Assembly: GCF_002263215.1 (NCBI RefSeq)
Contig: NZ_NLFK01000001.1
Span: 310,001 to 374,000, forward strand
Reading direction: 5' to 3'
Source: Actinobacillus seminis
GTDB taxonomy: Bacteria > Pseudomonadota > Gammaproteobacteria > Enterobacterales > Pasteurellaceae
DNA: 64,000 bases
Shown here in pieces: positions 50,409 to 61,674 of this stretch (positions are counted from its first letter, which is position 1; every line of letters begins with the position of its first letter). The notes under the pieces were generated by a model. It was not told where the DNA came from. It searched no databases and was given only the letters and a program-made list of their open reading frames with translations. The translations under genes were made by a program, and so were the position numbers.

Positions 50409-52109
50409 ATGTTGACTAGAAATATTATCGCCCTTTGCACATTTCTCGGTTTATTTACGCTTTGCGAAAATGTCCTTGCGGCGCCGAAAGTGCCGGAAAC
50501 GCTGACACAAAACGGTTTGGTTTATTGCACCTATCCCGGCGGATTTTCTTTTAACCCGCAAACAGCGGATTCCGGAACAGGCATGAACGTCATTACCGAA
50601 CAAATCTATAACAAATTATTTGAAATAAAAAATAATAGTGAAGTCCTCGTCCCCGTGTTGGCAACGTCTTACTCGGTTTCTGCAGATGGTAAAACTATTA
50701 CAATTCATTTACGCCGCGGGGTGAAATTTCATAAAACCCCATGGTTTACACCAACGCGAGATTTTAATGCGGATGATGTGGTTTTTTCCTTAAATCGAGT
50801 GTTGGGGCAAAATATGGGATTGCCCGAATTGGATCAAAATGTAAAAAATTACAGTAACCCACAATACAAAATTTTCCATGAACGGGCGAAAAAAGTCCGC
50901 TTTCCTTATTTTGAAAGTATTCGTTTAAATGAAAAAATCGAATCGGTTAAAGCGATTAATCCTTATCAAGTGCAAATTACCCTGTTTGCGCCCGATTCAT
51001 CCATTTTATCCCATTTAGCCAGCCAGTATGCGATTATTTTTTCACAAGAATATGCAGTGCAATTAAATTCTGACGATAATTTAGTGCAACTGGATTTGTT
51101 GCCGGTGGGAACAGGTCCTTACCAAGTGAAAGATTATTTCCATAATCAATATGTCCGTTTAATTCGCAACAATGATTATTGGAAAAAAAAGGCGAATATT
51201 GAAAACATTGTGGTTGATTTATCTACCGAGCGAAGCGGTCGCTTGGTAAAATTCTTTAATAATGAATGTCAAATTGTCTATTATCCTGAAGTGACGCAAT
51301 TAGGATTACTACAAAAGAATAATAAAAAATACAACATCAAATCGACAGAAGGAATGAACCTCGCTTATATCGCTTTTAATCTTGCGCGCCCCTCAATGCA
51401 AAATGTAGAACTTCGTCGTGCCATTTCACATGCAATTAATCGAAAAAGGATAGTTCAAACGATTTATCACCAAACCGCGACTGTCGCAAATAACATTATT
51501 CCGTCAATTTCATGGGCGGCAAATATTAATACGCCTGACTTTGACTATGATTATGACCCACTCAAAGCGCAAGCCTATTTTAAAAATCGTAAAATAAATT
51601 TAAATTTATGGGTATTAAACGAGGAACAGGTTTATAATCCTTCGCCAATAAAAACCGCAGAATTAATCAAAGCTGATTTAGCAAAGGTTGGCGTGATGGT
51701 TAATATCCGTTTGGTAACGCGCACTTACCTCATGAAACAATTAAAAAATCAAAATGAAAATTACGATATGATTTTAGCCGGATGGCTTGGCGGAAATTTA
51801 GATCCGGACAGTTTTATACGCCCTGTTTTAGGATGTGACGCCGCCAATAACCTAACAAATCTATCAAACTGGTGTTATCGCGATTTTGAAGAACAAATGG
51901 ACAGTGCATTAACAGCAACCGACTTACATGAACGGGAGCAATTTTATAATCAAGCACAAGCGATTATTTTAAGAGAATTGCCCCTTATTCCGTTAGCGAA
52001 CGTAAAACGAGTACTGGTCGTTAATGCGAAAGTACAAGGTATCGAAATGACACCTTTTGGCATAATTGATTTTTCTGCGCTCTCAATTCAAGCGGGAGAA
52101 ACACCATGA
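50409..52109 (+). CDS. sapA: Peptide/haem-binding periplasmic protein SapA
   Basis: Solute-binding protein of the Sap ABC importer. In H. influenzae, SapA binds antimicrobial peptides and haem and is needed for resistance to host peptides. The 566 residues begin with a signal peptide (ending NVLAA) and contain the family pattern VPVLATSYSVSADGKTITIHLRRGVKFH and YDMILAGWLGGNLDPDSFIRP. It is the first gene of sapABCDF; its stop overlaps the sapB start by four bases. Confidence 0.95.
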   Translation: MLTRNIIALCTFLGLFTLCENVLAAPKVPETLTQNGLVYCTYPGGFSFNPQTADSGTGMNVITEQIYNKLFEIKNNSEVLVPVLATSYSVSADGKTITIHLRRGVKFHKTPWFTPTRDFNADDVVFSLNRVLGQNMGLPELDQNVKNYSNPQYKIFHERAKKVRFPYFESIRLNEKIESVKAINPYQVQITLFAPDSSILSHLASQYAIIFSQEYAVQLNSDDNLVQLDLLPVGTGPYQVKDYFHNQYVRLIRNNDYWKKKANIENIVVDLSTERSGRLVKFFNNECQIVYYPEVTQLGLLQKNNKKYNIKSTEGMNLAYIAFNLARPSMQNVELRRAISHAINRKRIVQTIYHQTATVANNIIPSISWAANINTPDFDYDYDPLKAQAYFKNRKINLNLWVLNEEQVYNPSPIKTAELIKADLAKVGVMVNIRLVTRTYLMKQLKNQNENYDMILAGWLGGNLDPDSFIRPVLGCDAANNLTNLSNWCYRDFEEQMDSALTATDLHEREQFYNQAQAIILRELPLIPLANVKRVLVVNAKVQGIEMTPFGIIDFSALSIQAGETP

Positions 52110-53071
52110 TTTCCTCTTTCTTTCGCCATCTATTATTACTGGCAATTACCCTGTTAATTTTATCCCTGATAAGTTACAGTATTTTTCTACGCGATCCGCT
52201 CAATGAAGTGTTTGCTACGCCAAGTTTATTTTCCGGTTATCGTTTTTATATAAGTAATTTATTACAAGGTGATTTGGGAATAAGTTATGTCAGCGGAGAA
52301 TCGCTAAAAGACGTCATATTTACCCTACTCCCATCCACATTGGAACTTTGTTTTAGTGCAATTTTGCTCGCTATTCTCTTTGGTATCCCATTAGGGATAT
52401 TAGGTGCAGTTAATAGCAAGTACCTACCGGGAAAACTCATTCGTGCTTTCTCATCCCTCGGCTTATCTTTACCGGTATTTTGGGTTGCGCCTATTATCCT
52501 TTATATGGCAGCAATTTACTCATGGGAAATTTCTGCTATCGGACAGTATAATCTGTTATATGAAATCAAACCGGTCACCGGTTTTCATCTAATCGACGTA
52601 TGGTTTATCGAGCAACCCTATCGCCTTAAAGCTATCCAAAATGCACTACAACATTTAGTATTGCCGACCTTGGTATTAACCATTCTGCCAACAATGGAAA
52701 TTACCCGCATAGTCCAACAACGGGCAGAATTTTTAATTGAACAAAATTATGTCAAAATAGCGGCAACCCGAGGTTGGTCAAAATGGAAAATATTGCGTAC
52801 CCACATTATACGCAATACCCTCCCCTTACTTCTTCCCTCCATGACCCGTTTATTTACCTTGGTCATGGCACAATGTATGCTTACAGAGGCGACATTTGGC
52901 TGGTCGGGAATCGGGCGCTGGTTGATTGATGCGGTAAGCCAACAGGATTACAACAGCATTTCTACCGGCATTATCGTGATTGGATTATGTATTATTAGCG
53001 TCAACCTGATCGTATTGATCCTCACTTTTATCGTTGATCCGTTAAATAAGAAAGGCTGGTATGCAAGATAG
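52106..53071 (+). CDS. sapB: Sap ABC transporter permease SapB
   Basis: Inner-membrane permease of 321 residues with about six helices and the OppB-type signature LIEQNYVKIAATRGWSKWKIL, the EAA loop that contacts the ATPases. ATGA overlap with sapA and an 11-bp overlap with sapC indicate coupled translation. Confidence 0.95.
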   Translation: MISSFFRHLLLLAITLLILSLISYSIFLRDPLNEVFATPSLFSGYRFYISNLLQGDLGISYVSGESLKDVIFTLLPSTLELCFSAILLAILFGIPLGILGAVNSKYLPGKLIRAFSSLGLSLPVFWVAPIILYMAAIYSWEISAIGQYNLLYEIKPVTGFHLIDVWFIEQPYRLKAIQNALQHLVLPTLVLTILPTMEITRIVQQRAEFLIEQNYVKIAATRGWSKWKILRTHIIRNTLPLLLPSMTRLFTLVMAQCMLTEATFGWSGIGRWLIDAVSQQDYNSISTGIIVIGLCIISVNLIVLILTFIVDPLNKKGWYAR

Positions 53072-53948
53072 AGAACCGGAAGACTTTAGACAAACCACCG
53101 CATTGCGCGATATTTGGCAACTTTTTAGTCAAGATAAAATTGCCCTGACAAGTTTTTATCTCTTTTTATTGCTAATTTTGACCGCACTTTTTAGTCGTTT
53201 TATTGCGCCTTATCACAGCGATCAGCAATTTATCGGCTTGGAACTGCTGCCGCCCTCTTGGGTACAAGGTGGGCAAATTGCCTACTTCTTCGGCACTGAC
53301 GATATTGGTCGTGATGTATTCAGCCGTCTCATTATCGGCACCAGCTACACTTTTGGCGCGTCACTTATTGTGGTCATGTTTACTGCCATTTTAGGTAGCA
53401 TTCTCGGCATATGGGCCGGCATGTCGCAAGGCATCAAATCTCGAATTCTCAATCATATTTTCGACAGCTTTCTCACCATCCCAATTTTGCTGATTGCCAT
53501 TATTATTGCCACCCTAATGCAAGCCGGCTTGTTTAACGCCATGCTCGCCATTACCTTGGCGCTGCTCCCCTATTTTATTCATGAAATTTACAAAGCCATT
53601 CAAATAGAATTAAAAAAGGAATACGTACTGATGTTACGACTGGAAGGGGCGTCAAACTGGTTGCTGTTAAAAGAAACCATTTTGCCTAATATCAGCGCAC
53701 AATATATTCGGGAAATCTCCCGCGCATTTACCATTGCCATTCTGGATATTAGCGCGCTCGGCTTTATTTCACTCGGCGCCCAGCGCCCAACGCCGGAATG
53801 GGGCGCGATGATTAAAGATTCTATCGAACTGATTTACTTGGCGCCTTGGGCAGCAATTTTACCTGGAGTGGCAATTATCACCAGCGTACTAATCAGCTTA
53901 ATTTTTACCAATGGACTTTGTAAAGCCATGGAAAAATATTATCAATAG
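53061..53948 (+). CDS. sapC: Sap ABC transporter permease SapC
   Basis: OppC-type permease of 295 residues: an N-terminal helix ([20 protein letters not shown]), then [20 protein letters not shown], and the EAA loop [20 protein letters not shown]. It overlaps sapB and lies 8 bp before sapD. Confidence 0.95.
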   Translation: MQDREPEDFRQTTALRDIWQLFSQDKIALTSFYLFLLLILTALFSRFIAPYHSDQQFIGLELLPPSWVQGGQIAYFFGTDDIGRDVFSRLIIGTSYTFGASLIVVMFTAILGSILGIWAGMSQGIKSRILNHIFDSFLTIPILLIAIIIATLMQAGLFNAMLAITLALLPYFIHEIYKAIQIELKKEYVLMLRLEGASNWLLLKETILPNISAQYIREISRAFTIAILDISALGFISLGAQRPTPEWGAMIKDSIELIYLAPWAAILPGVAIITSVLISLIFTNGLCKAMEKYYQ

Positions 53949-53956
53949 GACGAACA

Positions 53957-55012
53957 ATGGCTTTACTTGATATTCGTAACCTGTGCATTGATATTCAAAC
54001 CAACACAGGTAAATTCAGAATTGTAGATAACGTCAGTTTAACCCTAAACAAGGGAGAAATTTGCGGTTTAGTGGGTGAATCCGGTTCGGGGAAAAGTTTA
54101 ATTGCCAAAGTGATTTGCAATGCAGTGAAAGAATCCTGGATTGTAAGTGCCGATCGTTTCCGTTTTAACGATATTGAATTATTGAAACTCAGCCCGAATA
54201 AACGTCGAAAATTAATCGGCAAAGAAATTTCCATGATTTTCCAAGAGCCGCTAAGTTGTTTAGACTCCAGTAAAAAAATCGGCAAACAAATTATCCAAAA
54301 TATTCCGGCTTGGACCTTTAAAGGACGTTGGTGGCAATGGTTCGGCTGGAAAAAACGGCGCGCCATTGAATTGCTGCATCGTGTCGGGATAAAAGATCAT
54401 AAAGAAATTATGAACAGCTATCCTCACGAAATAACCGAAGGTGAAGGTCAAAAAGTCATGATTGCCATGGCGGTCGCCAATCAACCGCGCCTGCTGATTG
54501 CTGATGAACCGACCAACTCCCTTGAGTCGATTACGCGCAGTCAAATTTTTCGCCTGCTTTCCAGCATGAATCAAAACCAAGGCACCTCTATCTTACTCGC
54601 CAGTAATGATATTAAAAGTATTAGCGAATGGTGCGACAGTTTTGTGATCCTCTATTGTGGGCAAAACGCCGAATCCGGCCCTACAGAAAGCATTTTAGAC
54701 ATGCCGCACCATCCTTATACCAAAGCCTTACTGCATTCGATTCCTGATTTTTCACAACCTCTACCGTTAAAAAGCCGGCTAAGTACCTTAAAAGGTACCG
54801 TGCCGCTATTGGAACAAATGCCAATCGGTTGTCGCTTAGGTCCACGTTGTCCCTTTGCACAAAAAAAATGTGTGGTAAAACCACCGTCTCGCCGCATTAA
54901 ACAGCATGAATATTCATGCCACTATCCGTTAAATTTACGCGAAAATCAGCGCAAAGAAAAAGAAGCGCCAATGATGCCGCTTACGGTTAATAAAACAGAG
55001 GTGAAAGAATGA
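53957..55012 (+). CDS. sapD: Sap ABC transporter ATP-binding protein SapD
   Basis: Cytoplasmic ATPase of 351 residues. Walker A is GESGSGKS (40-47), the signature is the SapD-type ITEGEGQ (159-165) rather than LSGGQ, Walker B is LLIADEP with Glu184. The oligopeptide-type C-terminal segment with clustered cysteines ([15 protein letters not shown]) is present. The switch histidine is replaced by Asn217 (LLASNDIK). It overlaps sapF by four bases. Confidence 0.94.
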   Translation: MALLDIRNLCIDIQTNTGKFRIVDNVSLTLNKGEICGLVGESGSGKSLIAKVICNAVKESWIVSADRFRFNDIELLKLSPNKRRKLIGKEISMIFQEPLSCLDSSKKIGKQIIQNIPAWTFKGRWWQWFGWKKRRAIELLHRVGIKDHKEIMNSYPHEITEGEGQKVMIAMAVANQPRLLIADEPTNSLESITRSQIFRLLSSMNQNQGTSILLASNDIKSISEWCDSFVILYCGQNAESGPTESILDMPHHPYTKALLHSIPDFSQPLPLKSRLSTLKGTVPLLEQMPIGCRLGPRCPFAQKKCVVKPPSRRIKQHEYSCHYPLNLRENQRKEKEAPMMPLTVNKTEVKE

Positions 55013-55812
55013 GAGCCTTATTAGAAGTGCAAGATTTATCCAAATATTTCTTTGATACCGTCGGAATCTGGGGCGTAAATAGCTTCGCCGCCATTGAAAA
55101 TGTCAGCTTTGTCTTGGAACCTAAAAAAACCTTAGCAATCATTGGTAAAAACGGTTCCGGCAAATCGACCTTAGCAAAGATGATCGTCGGCATTATTGAA
55201 CCCACCTCCGGAAAAATTATCTTCGACGGAAAACCGCTCACTTTCGGCGATTATCAATATCGCGCCCAACATATTCGCATGGTTTTCCAAGATAGCAACT
55301 CGGCATTTGATCCAAAATTGAATATTGGACAAATTTTAGATGTACCTCTGCGTTTAACTACAAACTTAGACGAAAGACAGCGCAATGAAAAAATCTTTTC
55401 CACCCTGCGTTTGGTCGGCTTACATCCGGATCATGCCAATATCAAAATTAACACCATGTCCGCCAGCCAAAAACAACGCATTGCCTTAGCGCGCGCCTTA
55501 ATTTTAGAACCGGAAATCGTGATCACAGACGACGCTCTCGGCTTATTAGATACCACGGTAAAAACCCAACTCATAAACCTGATGTTGGAAATTCAAGAAA
55601 AACTCGGCATTGCTTATATTTATGTCGGGCAACATCTTGGCATGATCAAACATATTGCAGATCATGTGTTGGTAATGGACAACGGACAAGTGATCGAATA
55701 CGGATCAACTCGACGCTTATTCACGCAACCCCACACCGACATCACCAAACGCTTAGTAGAAGGCCATTTCGGACGACTACTGACCGAGGACTCCTGGCGC
55801 GACGAAGGTTGA
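55009..55812 (+). CDS. sapF: Sap ABC transporter ATP-binding protein SapF
   Basis: Second ATPase of the Sap importer, 267 residues. Walker [10 protein letters not shown] is standard, but the signature reads MSASQKQR and the Walker B region VITDDALG has Asp175 where the catalytic glutamate normally lies. The switch histidine (GQHLGM, His209) is kept. It closes the operon; no sapZ follows, and metX lies 296 bp further on. Confidence 0.94.
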   Translation: MRALLEVQDLSKYFFDTVGIWGVNSFAAIENVSFVLEPKKTLAIIGKNGSGKSTLAKMIVGIIEPTSGKIIFDGKPLTFGDYQYRAQHIRMVFQDSNSAFDPKLNIGQILDVPLRLTTNLDERQRNEKIFSTLRLVGLHPDHANIKINTMSASQKQRIALARALILEPEIVITDDALGLLDTTVKTQLINLMLEIQEKLGIAYIYVGQHLGMIKHIADHVLVMDNGQVIEYGSTRRLFTQPHTDITKRLVEGHFGRLLTEDSWRDEG

Positions 55813-56108
55813 AAACCAATAAAATTAAAAAAATTTACCGCACTTTTTGCCTACTTCGCTCATCCCACTTTTACCGCTTCCGCGATTTACGCATTTAAGG
55901 AAACGCAGAAATCAGATGAGTTTTTATTACGCACACGATAAGTACTCGCCGGAAATAAAATGACGCACCTTTAGCAACAAAAAGCTCTCCACATAATAAG
56001 TAGTCTAAACATCCGGAAGTTTAGACGTCTAAAATTTCTTGACATTAGATCTTTGTCGCTGTAGTTTATGAGGTCAGGAAATAATTTATTATTTTGACGG
56101 AATAATCA
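55813..56108 (+). promoter_or_regulatory. metX control region with four tandem MetJ boxes and promoter
   Basis: Positions 55999-56030 hold four adjacent 8-mers: AGTAGTCT, AAACATCC, GGAAGTTT and AGACGTCT. The last is the exact MetJ consensus and the others match at 5-6 of 8 positions. TTGACA (56039-56044) and TAGTTT (56062-56067), spaced 17 bp, form the promoter just downstream, so MetJ with SAM would block it. The upstream part (55813-55998) holds one uptake signal (55837) and no gene that I can support. Confidence 0.8.
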
Positions 56109-57197
56109 ATGGCAGTACAAAAAGCATTACTCTTTACCAATAAGTCGCTCTCTTTAGCTTTAGGCGGTGAACTGGAAAATATCGAGGTGGCTTACCAAAC
56201 TTACGGGCAGTTAAACTCGGATAAAAGTAATGCAGTGCTGATTTGCCATGCGTTGACCGGTGATGCAGAACCTTATCATGCCGCTCCCAAAGAAAGAAGC
56301 GGATGGTGGCAAAGTTTTATGGGTGACGGACTTGCCTTAGATACGTCCAAATACTTTTTTATTTGCTCCAATGTATTGGGCGGCTGTAAAGGTACTACAG
56401 GCCCATCTTCGATTAACCCGCAAACGCAAAAGCCTTATGGCAGCTTGTTTCCAAATATTGTGGTGCAAGATTTAATTCAAGTGCAACACGAATTATTGAC
56501 TTATTTACAAATTCCCCATTTACATGCCGTGATCGGCGGCTCTTTTGGCGGCATGCAGGCGACTCAATGGGCAATTGATTATCCGGATTACGTGGATAAC
56601 GTCATCAATTTGTGTTCATCTCTATACTTGAGTGCGGAAGCTATCGGGTTTAATCATGTAATGCGCCAAGCAATTATCAATGATCCGAATTTTCACGGTG
56701 GGGATTATTATGACAAAACGCCGCCGACACAAGGATTGGCGATTGCCAGAATGTTGGGGATGTTAACCTATCGCACGGATGTACAATTAGCCAAAGCCTT
56801 TGGGCGGGCAACAAAAGCGGAAGGCGAATTTTGGGGTGATTATTTTCAAGTAGAATCCTATCTTAGCTATCAAGGACAAAAATTTCTTGATCGTTTTGAC
56901 GCCAACAGTTATTTGCATTTATTACGCGCCTTGGATTTATATGATCCGGCGCTAAAATATGTCGATATTAAGACCGCACTTTCGCGCATTCAAGCGCGCT
57001 ATACCCTTGTTGCGGTCAGCAATGATCAATTGTTTAAAATCATTGATCTGCATAAAAGCAAAGCCTTGTTGGAGCAAAGCAAGGTGGATTTACAATATTA
57101 CGAATTTCCCTCCGATTACGGTCATGATGCTTTTTTAGTAGATTATGACTTTTTCGACGCGAAAATCCGTAGCGGATTAGAAAATAGCAATTCTTAA
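56109..57197 (+). CDS. metX: Homoserine O-acetyltransferase
   Basis: Alpha/beta-hydrolase-fold enzyme that activates homoserine for methionine synthesis. The 362 residues include [13 protein letters not shown], the nucleophile serine in [15 protein letters not shown], the catalytic Asp region VAVSNDQLF and the terminal histidine in YGHDAFLVD. Use of MetX rather than MetA matches H. influenzae. The upstream MetJ boxes fit a methionine-repressed gene. Confidence 0.95.
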   Translation: MAVQKALLFTNKSLSLALGGELENIEVAYQTYGQLNSDKSNAVLICHALTGDAEPYHAAPKERSGWWQSFMGDGLALDTSKYFFICSNVLGGCKGTTGPSSINPQTQKPYGSLFPNIVVQDLIQVQHELLTYLQIPHLHAVIGGSFGGMQATQWAIDYPDYVDNVINLCSSLYLSAEAIGFNHVMRQAIINDPNFHGGDYYDKTPPTQGLAIARMLGMLTYRTDVQLAKAFGRATKAEGEFWGDYFQVESYLSYQGQKFLDRFDANSYLHLLRALDLYDPALKYVDIKTALSRIQARYTLVAVSNDQLFKIIDLHKSKALLEQSKVDLQYYEFPSDYGHDAFLVDYDFFDAKIRSGLENSNS

Positions 57198-57240
57198 TAT
57201 ATCAACGCCTTAATATCCTTGTTTTTCATATAATACCAAT

Positions 57241-57269
57241 AAAAAACCATCCGAAAAGGATGGTTTTTT
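57241..57269. terminator. Bidirectional terminator between metX and the porin gene
   Basis: ACCATCC and GGATGGT form a 7-bp stem with a GAAAA loop, flanked by A6 and T6 runs, between two convergent genes. Confidence 0.92.
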
Positions 57270-57289
57270 ATCGTTAGGATTGCTTCAAA

Positions 57290-58336
57290 TTAGAAGAATA
57301 CGCGTAAACCTGTACCATAGATATGGTCTTTTTCAGTATTACCACTGATACCTTTTTTACGTTCTTGCTCATAAATTGCATAAGCCACAACGTTTTTGTG
57401 GAATTTATAGTCTAAACCAACTTGATAACGGTTTTTGATTACATCATCCTCATTCTTAACTCTAGTACGCTCATCCGCACGTTCCCATTGCGCAAAGAAT
57501 GCAGAAGGCTCAGAGAATTGATAACGGAAGTCTGCCATTGCATAGCGACCTTTCTTATCCTCATCTGAAGAAATAGGGGACTCGTTTGAAGTTTTGGTTT
57601 GTCCATAGTTAAGCGCGAAGTAAACCGGACCGTAGGTATAACTACCGTGAACAACCCATTTACGATCTTTTTTCGTTGTTTCAGAAGTTACCAGTAAATC
57701 GTATTGGTTTTGGTTAAACGCCGCAGCAAATTCTACTTTTTGATCATCTGCGATATCATAGTTATAAAATGCTGCTACACCATAACCATTTTTATATTGA
57801 TCATTAGCTGAAGCTTTATCTGAGTGACCGAATAAGTAATCAACACCGAAGCTGAAGCCATTCCATTCTGCAGAACGGAATTTTACAGATTTATCCGCAC
57901 TACCGGTTAGCGGATTATATTCACCGGAGCGATAGTACGCGGCATCTTGAACAACATCATCTGAGTTTGTTGCTTGACGACCGAAAGTCAAAGTACCGAC
58001 ATCATCATATTTGAAACCGCCGAATAATTTACGAGTCGTTGGGTTACCAAAATTGCTTTTCGCCCCCTTTTGTTTGAAATGTTGTTCACCATCTTCAAAG
58101 CGAATTTCATAACCGGCAACCGCTGACAAACCATTACCTAAATCTTGGGCTGCCTTGATCCCGATACGGGAACTATCGTTGATCAAATCACCACGTTTGT
58201 CACCCACTTTACCTAAAAACGTACGGAAAGAACCGCCTAACTCAACTTTACTTCCATCTTGTTCATAGATAACGAATGCGTTTGCGGAAGTAGCCGCCAT
58301 TGCTGCTACTGCTAATGCTACTAATGTCTTTTTCAT
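57290..58336 (-). CDS. Outer-membrane porin of the P2/OmpH type
   Basis: The 348-residue protein has a 20-residue signal peptide (ending TSANA) and a mature start FVIYEQDGSKVELGGSFR, typical of Pasteurellaceae general porins. Alternating beta-strand pattern and a C-terminal phenylalanine (GTGLRVFF) fit a 16-strand barrel. Such porins are major antigens with variable surface loops. Upstream is a long leader region with a CRP-like palindrome. Confidence 0.93.
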   Translation of the reverse strand: MKKTLVALAVAAMAATSANAFVIYEQDGSKVELGGSFRTFLGKVGDKRGDLINDSSRIGIKAAQDLGNGLSAVAGYEIRFEDGEQHFKQKGAKSNFGNPTTRKLFGGFKYDDVGTLTFGRQATNSDDVVQDAAYYRSGEYNPLTGSADKSVKFRSAEWNGFSFGVDYLFGHSDKASANDQYKNGYGVAAFYNYDIADDQKVEFAAAFNQNQYDLLVTSETTKKDRKWVVHGSYTYGPVYFALNYGQTKTSNESPISSDEDKKGRYAMADFRYQFSEPSAFFAQWERADERTRVKNEDDVIKNRYQVGLDYKFHKNVVAYAIYEQERKKGISGNTEKDHIYGTGLRVFF

Positions 58337-58488
58337 AATAAATTCCTTTCCAGAATTAAGTTTGTTATAAGATTAGTGCCGAACTCTTCAAGAATTGAAC
58401 TGTCAAAACTTGCTTAATCCGAGGCGAGCTAATATTGGCAAAGAAATATACGCCTGTCAATAAAAAAACAACAAAGTTCAATTAATTT

Positions 58489-58504
58489 GGTGATCATGAT
58501 CACA
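58489..58504. promoter_or_regulatory. CRP-like site upstream of the porin gene
   Basis: GGTGATCATGATCACA matches TGTGA-N6-TCACA at 9 of 10 positions and is centred about 160 bp before the porin start. The remaining part of the 339-bp gap (58337-58675) holds AT-rich promoter-like sequence, an uptake signal (58639) and the hairpin at 58579-58611; I see no gene in it. Confidence 0.5.
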
Positions 58505-58578
58505 TTTCTATGTTTTATTTTCATTCTCTTTTCATACTAATGCACTTTTTGTTGTTTTTTTATTCGGCTCGATTAAAT

Positions 58579-58611
58579 CAAAGCGCTTTTTAAAATAGCT
58601 CTCGCGCTTTG
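58579..58611 (-). terminator. Probable epmA terminator
   Basis: CAAAGCGC and GCGCTTTG pair perfectly over 8 bp around a 17-base loop, 65 bp after the epmA stop. On the minus strand only a short ATTTAAT stretch follows, so it may be weak. Confidence 0.5.
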
Positions 58612-58675
58612 TTATTCATTAAAATTGCATAAAAATCGACCGCACTTTCTTTATCTTTAGCAAAGAGATAATTCC

Positions 58676-59653
58676 TTAGGCATTATTTATCGCAAAAGAA
58701 ATCACGCGGTCGATACTCTCTTCGCTAAGCGCGAGCATAATAAGGCGATCAACACCGAGGGCAACGCCGGAGCAATTTGGGACGCCGGCGTGAAGCGCGG
58801 CAAGGAACCGATAGTCAATGGCGCGCTGTGGCAAGCCCATTTTTTCTCTTAATCGATTATCTTGCTCAAAACGAATCCGTTGTTCATTACTGTCGGTTAA
58901 TTCATGGAAACCATTCGCCAATTCGATTCCTTTATAGTAGAACTCGAAACGTTCGGCAACGCGGTGATCTTCGGAGCTAAGTTGCGCTAATGCGGCTTGT
59001 GTTGCGGGGAAATGATAAATGGCAACCGGACGTTCTTTGCCGATTTGAGTCTCGACAACGCTACTAAATAAAAATTGTAATAACGTATCGCGATCCTGTT
59101 GATCGGCATCCATAAGACGGTGTTCTTTGGCTTTGCCGGCAAGTTCCGCTTTGCTTGCCGAAAGCGGATCTAACCCGACATATTCTTGGAAAGCAAATTG
59201 GTAACTTAAACTTTCCGCCGGTTCGCAATCGAGAATTTGTTGGAGCAAATCGTCTACTTCATTAATTAGGCGATACATATCAAAGTGCGGTCGATACCAT
59301 TCCAGCATGGTGAATTCCGGATTATGCTTGCGTCCCGCTTCTTCATTGCGAAATACGTGGCACAACTGAAAAATTGCGCCACTGCCTGCCGCGAGCAAGC
59401 GTTTCATGTGATATTCCGGGCTGGTTGATAACCAAAGCCGTTTGGATTGCACATTATGCGGCGCAATAAAATCCGTACTAAAAGTAGAAAGATGGACGTC
59501 GGTAACGCCAAACTCGCTTAATACCGGCGTTTCCACTTCAAGCAATCCGCGATCGGTAAAAAAGCGTCGAATATCGCTGATGATTTTGGCGCGCGCTAAA
59601 AGATTTTTGATTGGCGCACTCGGTTGCCACTGCATTTCGATATCGGTTGACAT
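58676..59653 (-). CDS. epmA: EF-P--(R)-beta-lysine ligase
   Basis: Lysyl-tRNA synthetase paralogue that attaches beta-lysine to elongation factor P. The 325 residues contain class II motifs: [44 protein letters not shown] (motif 2) and the C-terminal [14 protein letters not shown] (motif 3). The tRNA-binding domain of LysS is absent. It is divergent from frdA, the usual arrangement in gamma-proteobacteria. Confidence 0.96.
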   Translation of the reverse strand: MSTDIEMQWQPSAPIKNLLARAKIISDIRRFFTDRGLLEVETPVLSEFGVTDVHLSTFSTDFIAPHNVQSKRLWLSTSPEYHMKRLLAAGSGAIFQLCHVFRNEEAGRKHNPEFTMLEWYRPHFDMYRLINEVDDLLQQILDCEPAESLSYQFAFQEYVGLDPLSASKAELAGKAKEHRLMDADQQDRDTLLQFLFSSVVETQIGKERPVAIYHFPATQAALAQLSSEDHRVAERFEFYYKGIELANGFHELTDSNEQRIRFEQDNRLREKMGLPQRAIDYRFLAALHAGVPNCSGVALGVDRLIMLALSEESIDRVISFAINNA

Positions 59654-59721
59654 GATAAAATTTCCTTCAAAAATAAAGTGCGGTCAATTATAGCCGAATT
59701 TTTAATTTCGGTTTAACTTTT

Positions 59722-59735
59722 TTGAACTAGATCAC
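59722..59735 (+). promoter_or_regulatory. Candidate FNR site upstream of frdABCD
   Basis: TTGAACTAGATCAC matches the FNR consensus TTGAT-N4-ATCAA at 8 of 10 positions, about 140 bp before the frdA start. Anaerobic induction of fumarate reductase by FNR is well known in E. coli and Haemophilus. Confidence 0.55.
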
Positions 59736-59874
59736 GAAACTGAATTATTCTTACAAGAATTTAATAAAAAAGGGTTATTTCTCTTCAAAAATAATGGCAA
59801 AATAAGAGCGTCCCTATATGGTGTCCTAACGAGACCTTAATTTTTACTTTCATATCTATTATTGGAGGAATATC

Positions 59875-61674
59875 GTGCAAACTGTTAATGTCGATATTGC
59901 AATTGTTGGTGCTGGTGGCGGTGGCTTGCGTGCCGCAATTGCAGCAGCGGAAGCAAACCCTAACTTAAAAATTGCATTAGTTTCAAAAGTGTATCCAATG
60001 CGTAGCCACACTGTTGCTGCAGAAGGCGGAGCCGCGGCGGTCATCAAAGAGGAAGACTCTTACGAGAAACATTTCCATGATACGGTTGCCGGCGGTGACT
60101 GGTTGTGTGAGCAAGATGTGGTTGAATATTTCGTTCAACATTCTCCGGTGGAGATGACTCAACTTGAACGTTGGGGCTGTCCTTGGAGTCGTAAAGCGGA
60201 TGGTGATGTCAACGTGCGTCGTTTTGGCGGGATGAAAATTGAACGTACTTGGTTCGCTGCCGATAAAACCGGTTTCCACCTGCTTCATACGCTTTTCCAA
60301 ACTTCCATTCAATACCCGCAAATTCAACGTTTTGATGAACACTTTGTCTTAGATATCTTAGTCGATAACGGTCATGCACGCGGTATGGTTGCCATGAATA
60401 TGATGGAAGGTACTTTAGTACAAATCAATGCCAATGCGGTTGTTATCGCGACCGGCGGCGGCTGTCGTGCATTCCGCTTCAATACGAACGGTGGTATCGT
60501 AACCGGTGACGGACTTTCTATGGCATATCGTCACGGTGTGCCGTTACGTGATATGGAATTCGTACAATATCACCCAACCGGCTTGCCAAATACCGGTATT
60601 TTGATGACCGAAGGTTGTCGGGGTGAAGGCGGTATCTTAGTCAATAAAGACGGTTATCGTTACTTACAAGATTATGGTTTGGGACCGGAAACGCCAATCG
60701 GTAAACCGGAAAACAAATATATGGAATTGGGTCCGCGCGATAAAGTATCTCAAGCGTTCTGGCAAGAATGGCGTAAAGGTAATACCTTGAAAACTGCTAA
60801 AGGCGTTGATGTAGTGCATTTGGATCTACGTCATTTGGGTGAAAAATATTTACATGAACGTTTACCGTTTATCTGTGAATTAGCGCAAGCCTATGAAGGC
60901 GTAGATCCGGCAAAAGCGCCAATTCCGGTACGTCCGGTAGTTCACTATACCATGGGTGGTATCGAAGTGGACTTCAATAGCGAAACCCGTATCAAAGGTT
61001 TATTTGCAGTGGGTGAATGTGCCTCTTCCGGATTGCATGGTGCAAACCGCTTAGGCTCCAACTCATTGGCTGAGTTAGTGGTGCTTGGTCGCGTTGCGGG
61101 TGAATATGCGGCGCAACGTGCGGTTGAAGCAACTTCCGTTAATCAAACCGCGGTTGATGCCCAAGCGCAAGATGTTATTCGTCGTTTAGAAGATTTATAT
61201 AACCAAGAAGGTACTGAGTCTTGGTCACAAATCCGCGATGAAATGGGCGATTCTATGGAAGAAGGCTGCGGTATCTACCGTACTCAGGAAAGTATGCAAA
61301 AAACCGTAGATAAAATTGCCGAATTAAAAGAACGTTATAAACGTATCCGTATCGCTGATCGTTCCAGCGTGTTTAATACCAATGTACTTTACACCGTAGA
61401 ATTGGGATATATCTTAGACGTTGCACAATCAATCGCCAACTCGGCAATTGAACGTAAAGAATCTCGTGGTGCGCATCAACGTTTAGACTATGTTGAGCGT
61501 GATGATGTCAATTATTTGAAACATACCCTTGCCTTCTATAATCCTGAAGGTGCGCCTCGCATTGAATACAGTGATGTGAAAATCACGAAATCTCAACCTG
61601 CAAAACGTGTATATGGTGCGGAAGCGGAAGCTCAAGAAGCCGCTGTGAAAGCTAAGGAGAATACAAATGGCTAA
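59875..61674 (+). CDS. frdA: Fumarate reductase flavoprotein subunit
   Basis: Reduces fumarate to succinate with covalently bound FAD. The 599 residues start at GTG, with GGAGGA six bases before. [16 protein letters not shown] is the FAD-binding loop; the FAD-linking histidine is in [24 protein letters not shown] and [16 protein letters not shown] are active-site regions. It overlaps frdB by 8 bp. Confidence 0.97.
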   Translation: MQTVNVDIAIVGAGGGGLRAAIAAAEANPNLKIALVSKVYPMRSHTVAAEGGAAAVIKEEDSYEKHFHDTVAGGDWLCEQDVVEYFVQHSPVEMTQLERWGCPWSRKADGDVNVRRFGGMKIERTWFAADKTGFHLLHTLFQTSIQYPQIQRFDEHFVLDILVDNGHARGMVAMNMMEGTLVQINANAVVIATGGGCRAFRFNTNGGIVTGDGLSMAYRHGVPLRDMEFVQYHPTGLPNTGILMTEGCRGEGGILVNKDGYRYLQDYGLGPETPIGKPENKYMELGPRDKVSQAFWQEWRKGNTLKTAKGVDVVHLDLRHLGEKYLHERLPFICELAQAYEGVDPAKAPIPVRPVVHYTMGGIEVDFNSETRIKGLFAVGECASSGLHGANRLGSNSLAELVVLGRVAGEYAAQRAVEATSVNQTAVDAQAQDVIRRLEDLYNQEGTESWSQIRDEMGDSMEEGCGIYRTQESMQKTVDKIAELKERYKRIRIADRSSVFNTNVLYTVELGYILDVAQSIANSAIERKESRGAHQRLDYVERDDVNYLKHTLAFYNPEGAPRIEYSDVKITKSQPAKRVYGAEAEAQEAAVKAKENTNG

